In this document: in pieces, positions 21,401-32,439 of the stretch
How the letters are laid out: each line of letters begins with the position of its first letter
Position numbering within the stretch: position 1 is the stretch's first letter
Assembly (NCBI RefSeq): GCF_037893015.1
Contig: NC_133658.1
Coordinates: 284,709,719 to 284,773,718, forward strand
Length of the DNA: 64,000 nucleotides
Reading direction: 5' to 3'
Source: Macrotis lagotis
Taxonomy: Eukaryota > Chordata > Mammalia > Peramelemorphia > Peramelidae
Translations under genes and position numbers: made by a program
Notes under the pieces: model-generated
What the model saw: only the letters and a program-made list of their open reading frames with translations
What the model was told of the DNA's origin: nothing
Databases searched by the model: none

Positions 21401-22714
21401 TTATAGAAGTGTGCCTCTTATATTAGTTGCCAAAATCCCTAAGTGTGCAAACTGAGTGACCCTGATGTGGGAAAGGTATACATCTAGACTCATTCTTATA
21501 GTTCCTGCACATCTACCAGTGTGCTTTCCATTCACATAAATTTTTGACAATGTCACCTTTAACTACTTCTCATCATAACTATGGATTATGTACAGACCTT
21601 GAAGTTTATGGTCTCTTTAAAAAACAGTCTGTGCTACATATAACCTATTGTTTTTCTGAGCTTCTCTATTCTCCTGTTGGATGAAGCTACTTCTCTGCTG
21701 TTCTCAGTGTTCTGAAGTACTATTAAATTTCTTTAACTAAAAGGAGAATTAAGTGGAGAAATTTTTTAAGATTTTCAAGGTTTGTTCCCTTGGCCAACAA
21801 TTGAGACAATGTGACACTTTCTGTGAAAGCAATACCCCTTAATTGTGAGATCTGTAAACTATTAATGTCCTAGAGACTCTGAAGACATTTCCTCTCTAGA
21901 ACCTTAGCAGGAAGAAAATGCCAACTATGGCAGTACTTTAAGGGGTTTTCCATATCTCAAGCTATATCAGTGGTACTAGAGAAGAAGGCAGCTTTTCCCC
22001 AGCCAGTTTTTCCAAAACAGAAGACGTTTTTTCACCTGGAAGCTCTCAGTAACAAAACCTTCTCCAATAAGATCAGCTCCTGGAATCAGCAGCAAAACTT
22101 GCCTGTCAATAATGTTTAACTTTTGTTGGTCTTGTGTTCTATCTTCTCTTGGCAATTGTCATAAGGTTCAAATGAAATTAAATAAGTAAAATGTTTTGCA
22201 AGTCCTTAATTATTATATAAATACTAAGTATAATCATTATTATGGTTTCACGACTGATTTCTTAAGCTCTAAATTCAAGTTCTCCTTTATATCATGACCC
22301 ATTTCTAATTTATGATGAGAATTCCCAGATTTATATATCTGTTATATATGGCACATATAGTTATCAAAAATAATCCTGTGATCACAAAATAGTTCTTTAA
22401 TCCAGAGACTTCTAGTAATAAATTTAAAAGACCTGAAATAGTCATATTCAAATTAGCTGCTAGGAAGCAATTTCCTACAGCCTTCTTTAACATCCATTAG
22501 CATTCTGGTCTTTAATCTGCCTTCTCTCAGGTCTTTTTCATATTTGAGGAAGTATCTCTATCAGGTCTTCAGAACTACTTTTGTTTCTCCTTAAACTAAT
22601 GCTCTCTGTGTTTCTCATTTGAACCCCCCTTTACTACCCCTTTCACAAAACCAACTAAGCTCAATGTCTTATGCTGAGTGGGAAAAAAACAACAACAATG
22701 AAATGGTCTTTTAA
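21400..22714. other. Gene-free interval, nothing assigned
   Basis: No coding signal or tandem repeat recognised in 1.3 kb. A short segment near 22150-22235 (CAAATGAAATTAAATAAGTAAAATG) may be the 3' end of another old SINE. Confidence 0.5.
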
Positions 22715-22796
22715 GCAGGTAGATGACACAATAGATAAGAGCACTGAACCTGGAGTCAAAAAGTCCAGACTCAAATCTAGTCTCGGACATTTGCTG
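22715..22796 (+). mobile_element. WSINE1/Mar1-like SINE, 5' fragment
   Basis: GCAGGTAGATGACACAATAG, CCTGGAGTCAAAAAGTCCAG and CAAATCTAGTCTCGGACA give box A to box B; the copy then stops. Confidence 0.65.
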
Positions 22797-22809
22797 AAAA
22801 AATATTTAT

Positions 22810-23080
22810 GAGGCAACTAGTTGGTTTTGTTGATAAAACACTTAAACTGAAGTTAGAAAGATGTGAGTTAGAATGCAATCACAGACACTCTCTAGTTGTA
22901 TGACACTGGAAAAGTCACTTAACCTTTGTCTGGTTCAGTTTCCTCAATTACAAAATATATTAAAAGCATCTACCTCCCAAACTGTTGTGAGGATCATACA
23001 AAATTATATTATGAAGAGCTTAGCACATGGTTATGTTTACATATTAAGAATGTAGTAGGTTTTTTAATAAATGCTCATTT
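22810..23080 (+). mobile_element. MIR/THER-like CORE-SINE, near full length
   Basis: Head GAGGCAACTAGTTGG, then TAGTTGTATGACACTGGAAA, TCAGTTTCCTCAATTACAAA, CCAAACTGTTGTGAGGATCA, ATGAAGAGCTTAGCACATGG and the end TTTTTTAATAAATGCTC, a complete CORE-SINE order. Confidence 0.75.
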
Positions 23081-23084
23081 TCTT

Positions 23085-24000
23085 CTTTCCCTCAAGGAAT
23101 TTATATTCTATTGCAAAAAACAATATGTAAGTAGTTATGAAATAGGGAAGGGAAGAGTAGGGAATAAACATTAAATGGCAACTATTTGAGTCAAGAACCG
23201 TATAAGACCTTGGTTAAATATTGTGTCATTTGATCCTCACTATAAGCTTGTTGAAATAGACTATTATTATCCTCACTTTACAGAAAGTTAAGTTTCTTGC
23301 CCAGGGAAATACTCTCTGAGGCTAGATTTGAATTCAGGTCTTCCTGATTCCAGGTCTAGTGCTCTAACAACCATTGTACCCCAAAATTACATCTAAATAA
23401 ATAAAGTAGTATACAAAGAAATAAATAAATAAATATATGACCATTTTAGATAGTGATTCATATCAGAAAAAAAATTCACAGACGAAATGGATTTTGAGTT
23501 TTCTCATGAAGAATGCTAGGGATTTTAAGAGAAAAAGGTGAAGGAAAAGTGAATTCCCAACATTATGGACAACCTTTATAAAGGCTTTCATGGATAAGAG
23601 ATATCATGAATGAGGAAGAACAAAAATGTTACTTTAAATGAATTATTCAGTGTGTGAATGCCTATGAATGTCAAACAAAGTTTTATACAATTCTAGAGAC
23701 AACAGGAAGCACTGGAGTTTTTGAAGTAGAGAGCTAAAATGGTCATGTCTGTGCTTTAGGAAGATCATTTTTGGTAGTTTTATTGAGTATGAATTAGAGA
23801 GGGGAAAGACTGAAGGCAGGAAAACCAATAAGAAGACTGTTACAATAGTTCAGGGGATGAAGGCCTAAATGAGTGGTAGACATGTATAATGAAATGAAGG
23901 AATAGATGTGAAAAATGTAATGGAGGAAAACATAATAAAATTTGGCCACTGGTTATAGGAGATAACAGAGAGTGTGAAGATTTCAGAATGATGTCAAGGT
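23085..24000 (+). repeat. Long dispersed repeat of unknown class, copy 1
   Basis: TTCCCTCAAGGAATTTATATTC leads, after an inserted SINE (23205-23388), to blocks found also at 29361-29830 and 35500-35745: ACAGGAAGCACTGGAGTTTT, AAAATGGTCATGTCTGTGCT and ACTGTTACAATAGTTCAGGG. No frame is open through it. Confidence 0.5.
23205..23388 (-). mobile_element. MIR-like SINE
   Basis: Antisense: GTCATTTGATCCTCACTATA, ATTATCCTCACTTTACAGAA, TTCTTGCCCAGGGAAA, then TTTGAATTCAGGTCTTCCTG. Confidence 0.7.
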
Positions 24001-24489
24001 TGCAAGCCTGAATAACAGGAAGATGATCCAATTGATAAAAGCAAGGTGCCCTGAGGAAGGAACAGAAAATGGTATATATCAGGCAGACCAAACCACCATT
24101 ACCATCTCTACAATCAACTCCAACCAGTATCTGGGGAGAGGGAGTAGCCAAGGACCTACATCAAGAAAACCTGAAATAGCAGCATCCCTCAGACCACAGT
24201 CCTCTTTTAAGCCAACTCTGTGACCATCTTTCCAGAGAGACTGGAGCTTCTACTCACTCCATTTCATCAGTAGTCAATAGTGCTGACAACCCCTGAAAAA
24301 GAAAATTATGTTTCATTTGTCTTTGGCACTGTCAAATGGTTAAAAATAGAAAATGGAGATTTTTTTAATCAATAAAATTTTCACAAAAGAAATTTCAGCA
24401 CAATTTTCTTTCTGTTGTACTCTAAGAACCACTGGGTTTTTCCAGCTGCCATGCAGCTGACCCCACTAATATGTGCTGTCTCTCCCTAT
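24000..24489. other. Gene-free interval, nothing assigned
   Basis: Short open frames exist on both strands but none resembles a known protein. Confidence 0.5.
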
Positions 24490-24600
24490 TAGAATATGAG
24501 CATCTTGAGAGTGAGGCCTAATTTACTTTTCTTTTGTATCTCTGGTACTTAGCACACTACTTTGTACCTAGTAAGAATGGAATAATTGCCTTTTAATTAA
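24490..24600 (+). mobile_element. L2-like LINE 3' end
   Basis: TTAGAATATGAGCATCTTGAG, TTTTGTATCTCTGGTACTTA and TGTACCTAGTAAGAATGGAA, followed by an ATTC tandem (24600-24622). Confidence 0.6.
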
Positions 24601-24639
24601 TTCATTCATTCATTCATTCTTTCAAGATAGGAAAAGGGG

Positions 24640-25329
24640 TATTTCAAGCCAAGATGGCCGAGAGAAGACAGGCACTGTGTTAAGTGCTCCTCTTTCCCTT
24701 CAAAAACAACATGAAAGACAGCTTTTAACAGAAATTCAATCGACAAAACCTAGAAAGCAAAGCTAGAAGAAGAACATCTACCAAGAAGGTCTACCTCAGG
24801 GTACTGTGGTTGAACCAGGAGACAAGAGCAAAGGATCAGCATGAGGACAGCAGCTGGGAGAAAAACCAGAGGGCTAGCCTCAGCTGTAGAGACTTTGGTA
24901 AGTAGCAGGTGCAAGATCCAACTTTAGCTGCAGAGTCTTTGTCCTGGGGGAGAAAAGCTAAGGAAGGGTGAGTTTCAGCACAGAGTGTTTCAAAGGACAC
25001 CTGGAGAACAACCAGCTAGGCCAGGGACTTGAGCTCCATACTTTTAGCAAAGCCCTTTTCCAAGAACAAACAATAAACAACCCCCCTCCCTCTCAGAGCA
25101 ACAGAATTCACTTAACGAAAAGAGATGAACTCCCTCCCACAAGGCTCAGCACATTGTTTAAGGTCAATTCAGACTCTGCTGCTGAGGGCCCAAAACACTC
25201 CAGAGAATGCAATCAGTACCCCCTACTGACAGACCCTGGGGATTACTAAGCCAAGTGAACAAAGCCTCTAGGCTATTCAAAAGCAAACCTCTGAGAGCCA
25301 GCCCTGTCCCAAAACAAGATCCTAGAAAT
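24640..25329 (+). promoter_or_regulatory. L1 5' UTR
   Basis: About 690 bp from element start to the ORF1 ATG, including the GAGAAGACAGGCAC block shared with 4310, 59108 and 59598. Promoter activity is inferred from position. Confidence 0.5.
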
Positions 25330-25549
25330 ATGAAGAAAGGTCAGCAAAAAGGTCCTGAAATGAGATTTACAAAAAGGAAGGGAGTTCGGAATGTAGCCAA
25401 CAATCCACTACACAGCAAAACTGAGCCTTCTCTTCTAGGGGAAAAGATGAACATTTAATGAAATGGGAGACTTCCAATATTTCCTGATGAAAAGACCAGA
25501 GCTAAATAGAAAATTTGGACATCAGACAGGAGGCTTAAGGGACACATGA
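25330..25549 (+). pseudogene. L1 ORF1, internally deleted
   Basis: ATG 25330 and the first eight codons (MKKGQQKG) join to the C-terminal domain segment (AATGAGATTT, then CCACTACACAGCAAAACTGA) and the basic tail, with TGA at 25547-25549. About 800 bp are missing compared with 4760-5767, and the frame is not kept across the join. Confidence 0.85.
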
Positions 25550-25802
25550 AAAGATAAGAAAAAGGGTAAAGAAAAAACTGCTATCCAATTAGATGAAACT
25601 GGCTATATACCCACTTGGGAGAAAGAGTCTCATAACTCTTGAGAATTGTAACTCTATTAGAGAGAATATACTTAGCCAGAAGTGACACTCATGACTTTTC
25701 TGTGACTCAGATTGAATTATTTAAAAACTATACCTCCTTAAAAAGGGAGACAGTAAGGAAATGGGAGGATGGAGGAGACTAAATGGGGTAAATCATTACA
25801 TC

Positions 25803-25957
25803 TTTTTTTTTCTTTTTTTTTTGCAAGGCAAATGGGGTTAAGTAGCTTGCTCAAGGCCACACAGCTAGGTAATTATTAAGTGTCTGAAGCCAAATTTGAA
25901 CTCAGATACTCCTGACACCAGGCTGGTGCTCTATCCACTGCACCACCTAGCTTCCCC
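25803..25957 (-). mobile_element. WSINE1-type SINE inside L1
   Basis: Poly-T tail, TTGCAAGGCAAATGGGG, CCACACAGCTAGGTAATTAT and CCACTGCACCACCTAGC. The flanks AAATCATTACATC and AAATCTCATTACATC are the duplicated L1 inter-ORF target. Confidence 0.93.
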
Positions 25958-26331
25958 AAATCTCATTACATCAAGACGTACAAAAGAACCATTGTAATAG
26001 AGGGGAAGAAAGGAGGAGGTGAGAACCACCTGAATCTTCATCTCATCATACTTGGCTTAAAGTTAACTTAGACACACTCAGTTAAGTTAAGAGACTTATC
26101 TTACCTTTCAAGTATTAAAAGGGGGAAAGTGGAGGGGGAGATGGGAAAGGGGAGGAAAAGGGGAACTAACAGGAGGAAGGGAAGAAGGAGAAAAGGGAAA
26201 GGGGAAAGAAAGGGGAGCAGGTTGATAAAGGAGGGCAAACACACTGAAGGGGGTGGTATTCAGAAACAAAACACTAGGGGAATATGGATAAATGGGGAAA
26301 ATGGGGAAAATACAAACAGAAGGAAGATAGC

Positions 26332-27890
26332 ATGGAGGGCAATACAGAGTTAGTGATTATAACTTTGAATGTGAATGGGATGAACTCTCCCTTAAAACAT
26401 AAGTGAATAGCAGAGTGGATTAAAAAGCACAGTCCTGGGGCAGCTAGGTGGCATAGGGGATAAAGCACTGGCCTTGGAGTCAGGAGTACCTGGGTTCAAA
26501 TCTGGTCTCAGACAATAATTACCTAGCTGTGTGGCCTTGGGCAAGCCACTTAATCCCATTTGCCTTGCAAAAACCTAAAAAGAAAATTAAAAATAACCAG
26601 AATCCTGCCATATGCTGTTTACAAGAAACTCATTTGAATCAGAGAGAGATATGTATAGAGTAAAGGGAAAAGGTTGGAACAAAATATATTTTGCTTCAGC
26701 TGAAGTGAAAAAAGCAGCTGCATCTCAGAAAAAGCAGCTGCAAAAATAGTGTTAAAAGAGATAAGGAAGGAAACTATATAGCCTCCTAAAAGGTACCATA
26801 GACAATAAAGTGATTTGAATTCTAAATAGGTATGCACCCAATGGTGTAGCATGCAAATTCTTAGAGGAGAAGTTGAAAGAGCTACAGGAAGACATAGACA
26901 GCAAAACTCTACTAGTGGAAGACCTCAACATCCCACTCTCAGATTTAGATGAATCTAATCATAAAATAAACAAGAAGAAACTTAAGGAGGTAAATAGATT
27001 GTTAGAAAACCTAGAGGTGATAGACCTATGGAGTAAATTGAATAGTGATAGAAAGGAATATCCTTTTATCCTGTAGTACATGGCACTTACACAAAAATTG
27101 ACTACATTAAATTATAAAGTTTTGCACAGACAAAACCACTATAACAAAGATCAAAACAAATATAGTAAATTGGGACACAATTTTTACAACTAGTATTTCT
27201 GACAAAGAACTCATTTCTAAAAGACACAGAGAACTGAGCCAAATTTTCATATAAAAAAGCCATTCCCCAATTGACAAATGGTCAAAGGATATACAAAGGC
27301 AATTTATAGCTGAGGAAATCAGAACCATCCATAGTCATATGAAAAATTGCTCTAGATCATTACTTATTAGAAAAAATGCAAATTAAAGCATCTCTGAGAT
27401 ACCATCTCACACCTCTCAGACTGGCCAATATGACCAGAAAGGCCAATGATTAATGTTGGAAGGGATGTGGGAAATCTGGGACACTAATACATTGTTGGTG
27501 GAGCTGTGAACTCATCCAACCTTTCTGGAGAGCAATTTGGAATTATTCCCAGAGGGCAACAAAAATGTGCATACCCTTTGATCCAGCAATACCACTATTG
27601 GGTCTCTACCCTGAAGAGATGATGAAAAAAAGGTAAAAACATCACATATAAAAATATTTATAGCAGCCCTGTTTGTGGTGGCAAAGAATTGCAGATTAAG
27701 TGAATGTCCTTCAATTGGGGAATGGCTTAGCAAACTGTGGTATATGTATGTCATGGAACACTATGGTTCTATTAGAAACCAGGAGGGATAGAAATTCAAG
27801 GAAGCCTGGAGAGATTTGCATGAACTGATGCTGAGCGAAATGAGCAGAACCAGAAAAACATTGTACACCCTAACAGCAACTTGGGGGTGA
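26332..27890 (+). pseudogene. L1 ORF2, internally deleted and SINE-interrupted
   Basis: ATG 26332 and the endonuclease start (LNVNGMN) are present, but TGA follows at about 26404. A SINE splits the endonuclease at 26437-26590; the segment resumes with CCATATGCTGTTTACAAGAA. After TYTKID the sequence jumps at about 27104 to DYIKLKSFCT near the C-terminus, losing about 2.4 kb that held the reverse transcriptase. The C-terminal Cys/His knuckle region (27455-27510) and the final stop remain. Confidence 0.92.
26437..26590 (+). mobile_element. WSINE1-type SINE inside L1 ORF2
   Basis: Full copy, GGGGCAGCTAGGTGGCATAG to GCCTTGCAAAAACC, with the central TAATTACCTAGCTGTGTGG. The flanks AAAAAGCACAGTCCT and AAATAACCAGAATCCT are the duplicated ORF2 target, which reads AAAAACCAGAATCCT in the L1 at 6644. 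Confidence 0.94.
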
Positions 27891-28277
27891 TTATCAACCT
27901 GGATGGACTTGCTTATTCCATCAGTGCAACAACCAGGGAAAATTTTGGTCTATCTGCAATGGAGAATACCATCTGTATCCACAGAATTGTGGAGTTTGAA
28001 CAGATACCAAAGGCTATTTATTACCTTCAATTTAGATAAAAAAACCATTATCTTATGTAATTTTGTTAACTCTTACACTTTATTTTTCTTCCTTAAGGAT
28101 ATGATTTCTCTCTCATCACATTCAACTGAGGTCAATGTATACCATGGAAACAATGTAAAGACTAACCGAATTCCTTCTTGTGGGAGGTGGGGGGAGAGAA
28201 GGAGGAATGGGTAAAAATTTGTAAAACTCAAAATAAATAAAATCTTTCTAAAAAAAGAAAAAAAGTTAGGAAAAGGG

Positions 28278-28724
28278 CTGAATTTAAGGAGAAAGATTGT
28301 GATCTTTTTTTCTAGAAGCATTGAGTTTGAGACACCTGATAGATCCACTTAGAAAAGTCCAGTGTATGCTTGACATGGACCTGGAACTGAGAGAAAAGAC
28401 TAGGTCTAGATATATAGATATGGAAATTACCTCCATCGATATGACAACTGAACCCTTGGGTACTGAGAGTTCACTAAGAGATAACTGAAAGAAAAGAGAA
28501 AGTCTAAGCCAAGAAATTTCTTTTCCTTTTAACTGAGTTCAATTTAATTTAGGGGAAAAAAATATGTCTTCTGCAAAGAGTTTCAATGGAATTTGACTCA
28601 GAAAGGATCTAACCATAAACTAAAAGTATTTGCATCCTTCCCCTGAGATTAAGCTTGAAAAGAGTTTGAAAACATTGATTGGTTGATGGGATTATACAGA
28701 TTGACTGACATTTTTTACAGATTA
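28278..28724. other. Gene-free interval, nothing assigned
   Basis: Unremarkable A/T-rich sequence after the L1. A block at 28370-28480 (GACCTGGAACTGAGAGAAAA) may belong to an older repeat. Confidence 0.5.
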
Positions 28725-28870
28725 AGGTGCAGATGAGAGGCATCATGGATAGGATAGTGGATAGAGGGTTGGTCTTAGAGATATAAAGACTTGCAAGGAT
28801 TTAGTTCCAACATGTGTAACCCTGAGAAAGCATTTAACTTTCCAGTGACCCAGATATATTTTCTAACATT
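28725..28870 (+). mobile_element. tRNA-derived SINE relic
   Basis: ATCATGGATAGGATAGTGGA, GGTTGGTCTTAGAGATATAA and ACCCTGAGAAAGCATTTAAC preserve a worn SINE order. Confidence 0.5.
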
Positions 28871-29214
28871 AGAAGTTACAGATGCATCACTGATTTATAT
28901 GAATGAAGGTGTTTCCACATTTCAGAGGTCTCTTACCTTAATGAAATCAGGATCTGACCAAATAAAAGATTTCTAACATTCTAAAATCTAGATATTCTAG
29001 AATTATGGTCTTCAGAAATTTTAAGCAGAAATTTATCATATTTAAAGAACTCTCATAGAGAAAGTAAGTTTCATTTTTAGGGGGACTTCAGAAGTCAGAC
29101 CTAGAAATAAAAGGTGGCAGTTAGGAGGTTGGTTTAGATTAGCTATCTGGTTTTTTTTCCTAGCAATCTGTTTTTAAAACTTCAAAGAAATTAGAACTGT
29201 TCAAAAGCAGAATG
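28871..29214. other. Gene-free interval, nothing assigned
   Basis: No motif assigned. Confidence 0.45.
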
Positions 29215-29360
29215 AGGGGCAGTTAGATGGTACAGTGAAGAGAACACTGGCACTGGAATCAAGAGACCTGAGTTCAAAACTGGCCCATCACATAGCAATT
29301 ATTAGCTATGTGACCCAGGGCAATTCACTTATTCCTGACTGGCTCCAAAAAAAAAAAAAA
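29215..29360 (+). mobile_element. Mar1/WSINE-like SINE
   Basis: GGGGCAGTTAGATGGTACAG, CACTGGAATCAAGAGACCTG, box B GAGTTCAAAACTGG, TTAGCTATGTGACCCAGGGC and an A tail ending at 29360. Its 3' end (TTCCTGACTGGCTCC) differs from the WSINE1 tail. Confidence 0.8.
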
Positions 29361-29830
29361 GATATTCTTTGCCATTCAAGGAGTTTCCAATATAATAATG
29401 AGCCAATATATAAATAATAATGTAAAAATAAGATATGTACAAGATAAATTAGGAGTAATCTCTGAGCGAAGGCAGAAATATTAAAGAAAAGAGGAAAATT
29501 TTCCTCATGGACAGAATTTTAACTGGGACTTGAAAGAAGCCAATCAAACCCAGAGGGGGAGAAAAGGAGGGAGAATATTCTATGCCTGAAGGGAAAGAGA
29601 GTCAATGAAAATGTATGTCTGGAGATAAGGGCTATTGTAGAATTACAGCAAAGAAGGCCTGTGTCACTGGATCACAGAGTATGTGGAAGGTCCCAAGTTG
29701 TAAGAAAACTAAAAAGGTACAAAAGAGCCAAGTCATGAAGGTCTTTGAATATGAACACTTGATCCTGGAGGTGACAGGAAGCTACTGGTGTTATTTTATG
29801 GTGGGGAGAGAAGAGATCATACTGTAAGTA
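29361..29830 (+). repeat. Long dispersed repeat of unknown class, copy 2
   Basis: TTCAAGGAGTTTCCAATATA, AGATATGTACAAGATAAATT, ATTTTAACTGGGACTTGAAA, TGTCACTGGATCACAGAGTA, TCATGAAGGTCTTTGAATAT and TCCTGGAGGTGACAGGAAGC. The last two blocks recur in copies 1 and 3. Confidence 0.5.
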
Positions 29831-29990
29831 ACTTGAAAGATCATCTAATCCCAACTATTTTACAGATGAAGAAACTCAGATCCAGGAAAGTGAAGCAATT
29901 TGTCTAAGGTCACATATATAATAAGCAACAGAAGCAAAATTTGAACACAGGTACTCAGACTCCAGAATCCCTACTCTTTACACTTTGATT
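29831..29990 (-). mobile_element. MIR-like SINE
   Basis: AAGATCATCTAATCCCAAC, TTTTACAGATGAAGAAACTC, TTTGTCTAAGGTCACATATA and ATTTGAACACAGGTACTC. Confidence 0.7.
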
Positions 29991-30439
29991 CCCATAAAAT
30001 CTACCCTTCTCTGGAGTCTAGAGAGGGGAAACAATTGGCCCAAGATTACACAATGAATAGGTAGCAGAGCCAAATTATTCCCACTGTAGATGTACCTGCC
30101 TCTTTGATTTTATGGTTATATTTTTCTCAGATTCAACCTTGCAAATTAAGGTGTTACCTCTCACTTGTTTAATGTAAAACATTTTAAAAATTAGCTCTTC
30201 AAGCTAACATTACTTTGTTGCAGAATAAGAAACATTTATTGATTTACAAGACCCAGTTCAGGCCTCTGAGGGAATGGTGATAAATAAGACACAATCTCCT
30301 CACGGAATTCAGTAATGATCACAGAAAGTAGAACATAAGAAGCACAAAAGAAAAGTTCTATGCGACAAGATCCTAGCTGACTGGGGAATTGGGAAGGCCT
30401 TCACCAAAGAGGCTGGAAAGTCAATTTAAATCAATAGAC

Positions 30440-30670
30440 ATTTAGAAGAATACTAGGCAGAGTAGTAGATTTGAGGTCAAAAAGACCTGAGTTTGAACCT
30501 TGCCTTGGAACATTTATGATCTGTGTCCAACCTTGGACACATCTTTAAATTTCCTTAACTCTAAATTGAGAATAATAGTATCTACTTCAACAGGGTGGTT
30601 CTAAGAATCAACCAAAATAATACATGAAAAGTGCATCTCTAATATTAAAGTCCTTTATAAATATTAACTA
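30440..30670 (+). mobile_element. MIR-like SINE
   Basis: GGTCAAAAAGACCTGAGTTTG, TTTATGATCTGTGTCCAACC, AAATTTCCTTAACTCTAAAT, CAGGGTGGTTCTAAGAATCA, ending AGTCCTTTATAAATATTAAC. Confidence 0.65.
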
Positions 30671-30739
30671 TTAAGTGTTGCTCTGTGTGTACAGAACAAA
30701 GAGAGAGTCAAAGTTTTTGTGAGACCCAGATTTGGCCCA

Positions 30740-30815
30740 TAAATGAGATAATATTTGTAAAGTGTACAGCAACTAGCAATTAGTAGGCACTCTATAATTA
30801 TTTATTCCTTTTATG
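30740..30815 (+). mobile_element. MIR-like SINE, 3' end only
   Basis: AATGAGATAATATTTGTAAA, GTGTACAGCAACTAGCAATT and AGTAGGCACTCTATAATTAT. Confidence 0.55.
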
Positions 30816-31424
30816 CTCCTCCCATCTTACTCTTACTACCTAGGATGATTAAAAAGATAAATATAAACTGTAATATAAACTATTATATAGGTTTAACTGA
30901 GAAATACAAAAGAAAATTTTCCCCAACATCTGAGGGGAGATCAAGAAAGACATTCTAGAAGGCTATCTAGAAGTAGATACCTCTCTTTTCTGTGGCCCAA
31001 CAAACATCCAATGCCACATCAGCACTAGCATGGTGGAAGATTTGCAGCATTTGAAAAAGACACAGACCCAACTAATGCAGAGAGAGACCAGAGAAGCTAG
31101 AGAGGCCTCTACTGGCTTGGCTCCAAGTTTCCCAAATTAGAGGATGCTGAATTTAGAGACTGCTGCCAGCACTTGCTGCCCTTCTGCAACATAAAAACAA
31201 CAAAGCTTACCACCTAGTTAGTCAGAATAATTTGTTAAAATAGGAAACTAAATGAGGACAATCTGAAGGGAGCTCTCTCCCCATCCCACCCTACAGGAAC
31301 ATCCCAGGACTTCTGCTTCTATTCTCCTTTCAAATGAGGAGACTCTGATGGCATTGTGCCCAAACCTAAAATGCCCATTCACTGACCCTGGATAAGATAT
31401 TTCCATACTTATAAATTTAGAAAT
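30816..31424. other. Gene-free interval, nothing assigned
   Basis: Segments near 31000-31350 are less A/T-rich (GCCACATCAGCACTAGCATG) but show no open frame or repeat I recognise. Confidence 0.5.
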
Positions 31425-31580
31425 GGAAGGGACATTTCAGGTACCTAGTCTTCAATAGTCTTCAATTAATTAACTTTACAGAATGGGGAAACTGAGACTG
31501 AGAGAAGATGACAACTCAAGTCAGGCAAGAAGTTGGCAGCAGATATTGGACTTGAACCCAAATCTTCTGACCTTTTTTAA
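31425..31580 (-). mobile_element. MIR-like SINE
   Basis: ACTTTACAGAATGGGGAAAC, TGAGACTGAGAGAAGATGAC and TTGGACTTGAACCCAAATCT. Confidence 0.6.
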
Positions 31581-31799
31581 TTTCACTACCTTCTTTCTCA
31601 AAGCAACTATGATCTCCCTAATATGAATGCTCTCATCTTCTGTGAAAATTGGAAAATATCCAGGTCTTCTCAACCTGAGCAACTTTTATCCATAGATTCC
31701 CATAATTCCTTAACAGAAGGTACATTCATCATGGTATTGGTTTTCTTCTAGGTCATTAGACAACCTTAATATAGCAGTATAATACTCAGGCTGTCTATC

Positions 31800-31990
31800 T
31801 GTTTTCTTTCACTCTAGTACAGTGAAATGACCACCCTCTCTAAATTCTTGGGATCTGGTTCAAATCTACTTCTGACAATTATTACTTTTGTGATCTTAAA
31901 CTTAATATTCATGGGCCTCAGGTTCCCCATTTGTAAGTTGAAGGACTTGAACTAGGTTCCTTTTAATTCCAGAACTATGATCCTATGGCC
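31800..31990 (+). mobile_element. MIR-like SINE
   Basis: TCTGGTTCAAATCTACTTCT, ACTTTTGTGATCTTAAACTT, CCTCAGGTTCCCCATTTGTA, AGTTGAAGGACTTGAACTAG and ATTCCAGAACTATGATCCTA. Confidence 0.65.
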
Positions 31991-32103
31991 CACCTCATTT
32001 TCCATCCTAGAAAATATCTTTTTTTAGCATTTGTTATTCACAAGTCATTCTTGGTAACACACTGGAACCTACTTGAACCCATCATATGTTCCTACATAGC
32101 CTT

Positions 32104-32143
32104 TTGTTTGTTTGTTTGTTTGTTTGTTTGTTTGTTTGTTTTT
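32104..32143 (+). repeat. (TTTG)n microsatellite
   Basis: About ten TTTG units, contiguous with the T-rich tail side of the antisense SINE that follows, from which it probably grew. Confidence 0.9.
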
Positions 32144-32274
32144 GGAAAGCAATGGGATTGAGTGACTTGCCCAAAATCAGCTAGTAAGTATCAATTGTCT
32201 GAGGACAGATTTGAACTCAAGTTCTCCTGACTACAAGGCCCATATTCTATCCACTGCACCACCTAACTGCCCCT
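32144..32274 (-). mobile_element. WSINE1/Mar1-like SINE
   Basis: GGAAAGCAATGGGATTGAGT, GACTTGCCCAAAATCAGCTA, GATTTGAACTCAAGTTCTCC and CCACTGCACCACCTAACTGC. Confidence 0.85.
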
Positions 32275-32439
32275 CTCCATTGTTGTTTTTTTAGGTGTTT
32301 TTTTTGGAAGAGGGGGCAGAGCCAAGATGAGGACAAGAAGGGATCCAGTCTTAGGCCCTCTCTGATAAAGCTTGAAACTAAGGACTCTAACTAAATTTTT
32401 GAGAGACAGAACCCACAAAGGGACCCAGTGAGGCAGTTC

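Larger units (their letters stand above)
24640..28266 (+). mobile_element. L1 retrotransposon with two large internal deletions
   Basis: Complete ends, incomplete middle. The 5' end (TTTCAAGCCAAGATGGCCGA) and the 3' end (AAATAAATAAAATCTTTC and A-rich tail) match other L1s here. An 11-bp duplication TAGGAAAAGGG (24628-24638 and 28267-28277) bounds it. ORF1 lacks its coiled coil and RNA-recognition motif (join near 25358). ORF2 lacks everything from mid-endonuclease to the end of the reverse transcriptase (join near 27104). Two SINEs were later inserted (25803 and 26437). Confidence 0.93.

Noticed and set aside
27104..27110. Splicing as the cause of the L1 ORF2 deletion
   Set aside because: The join shares TTGA between parents and the left parent lacks a GT donor at the break, so a spliced template is unlikely.
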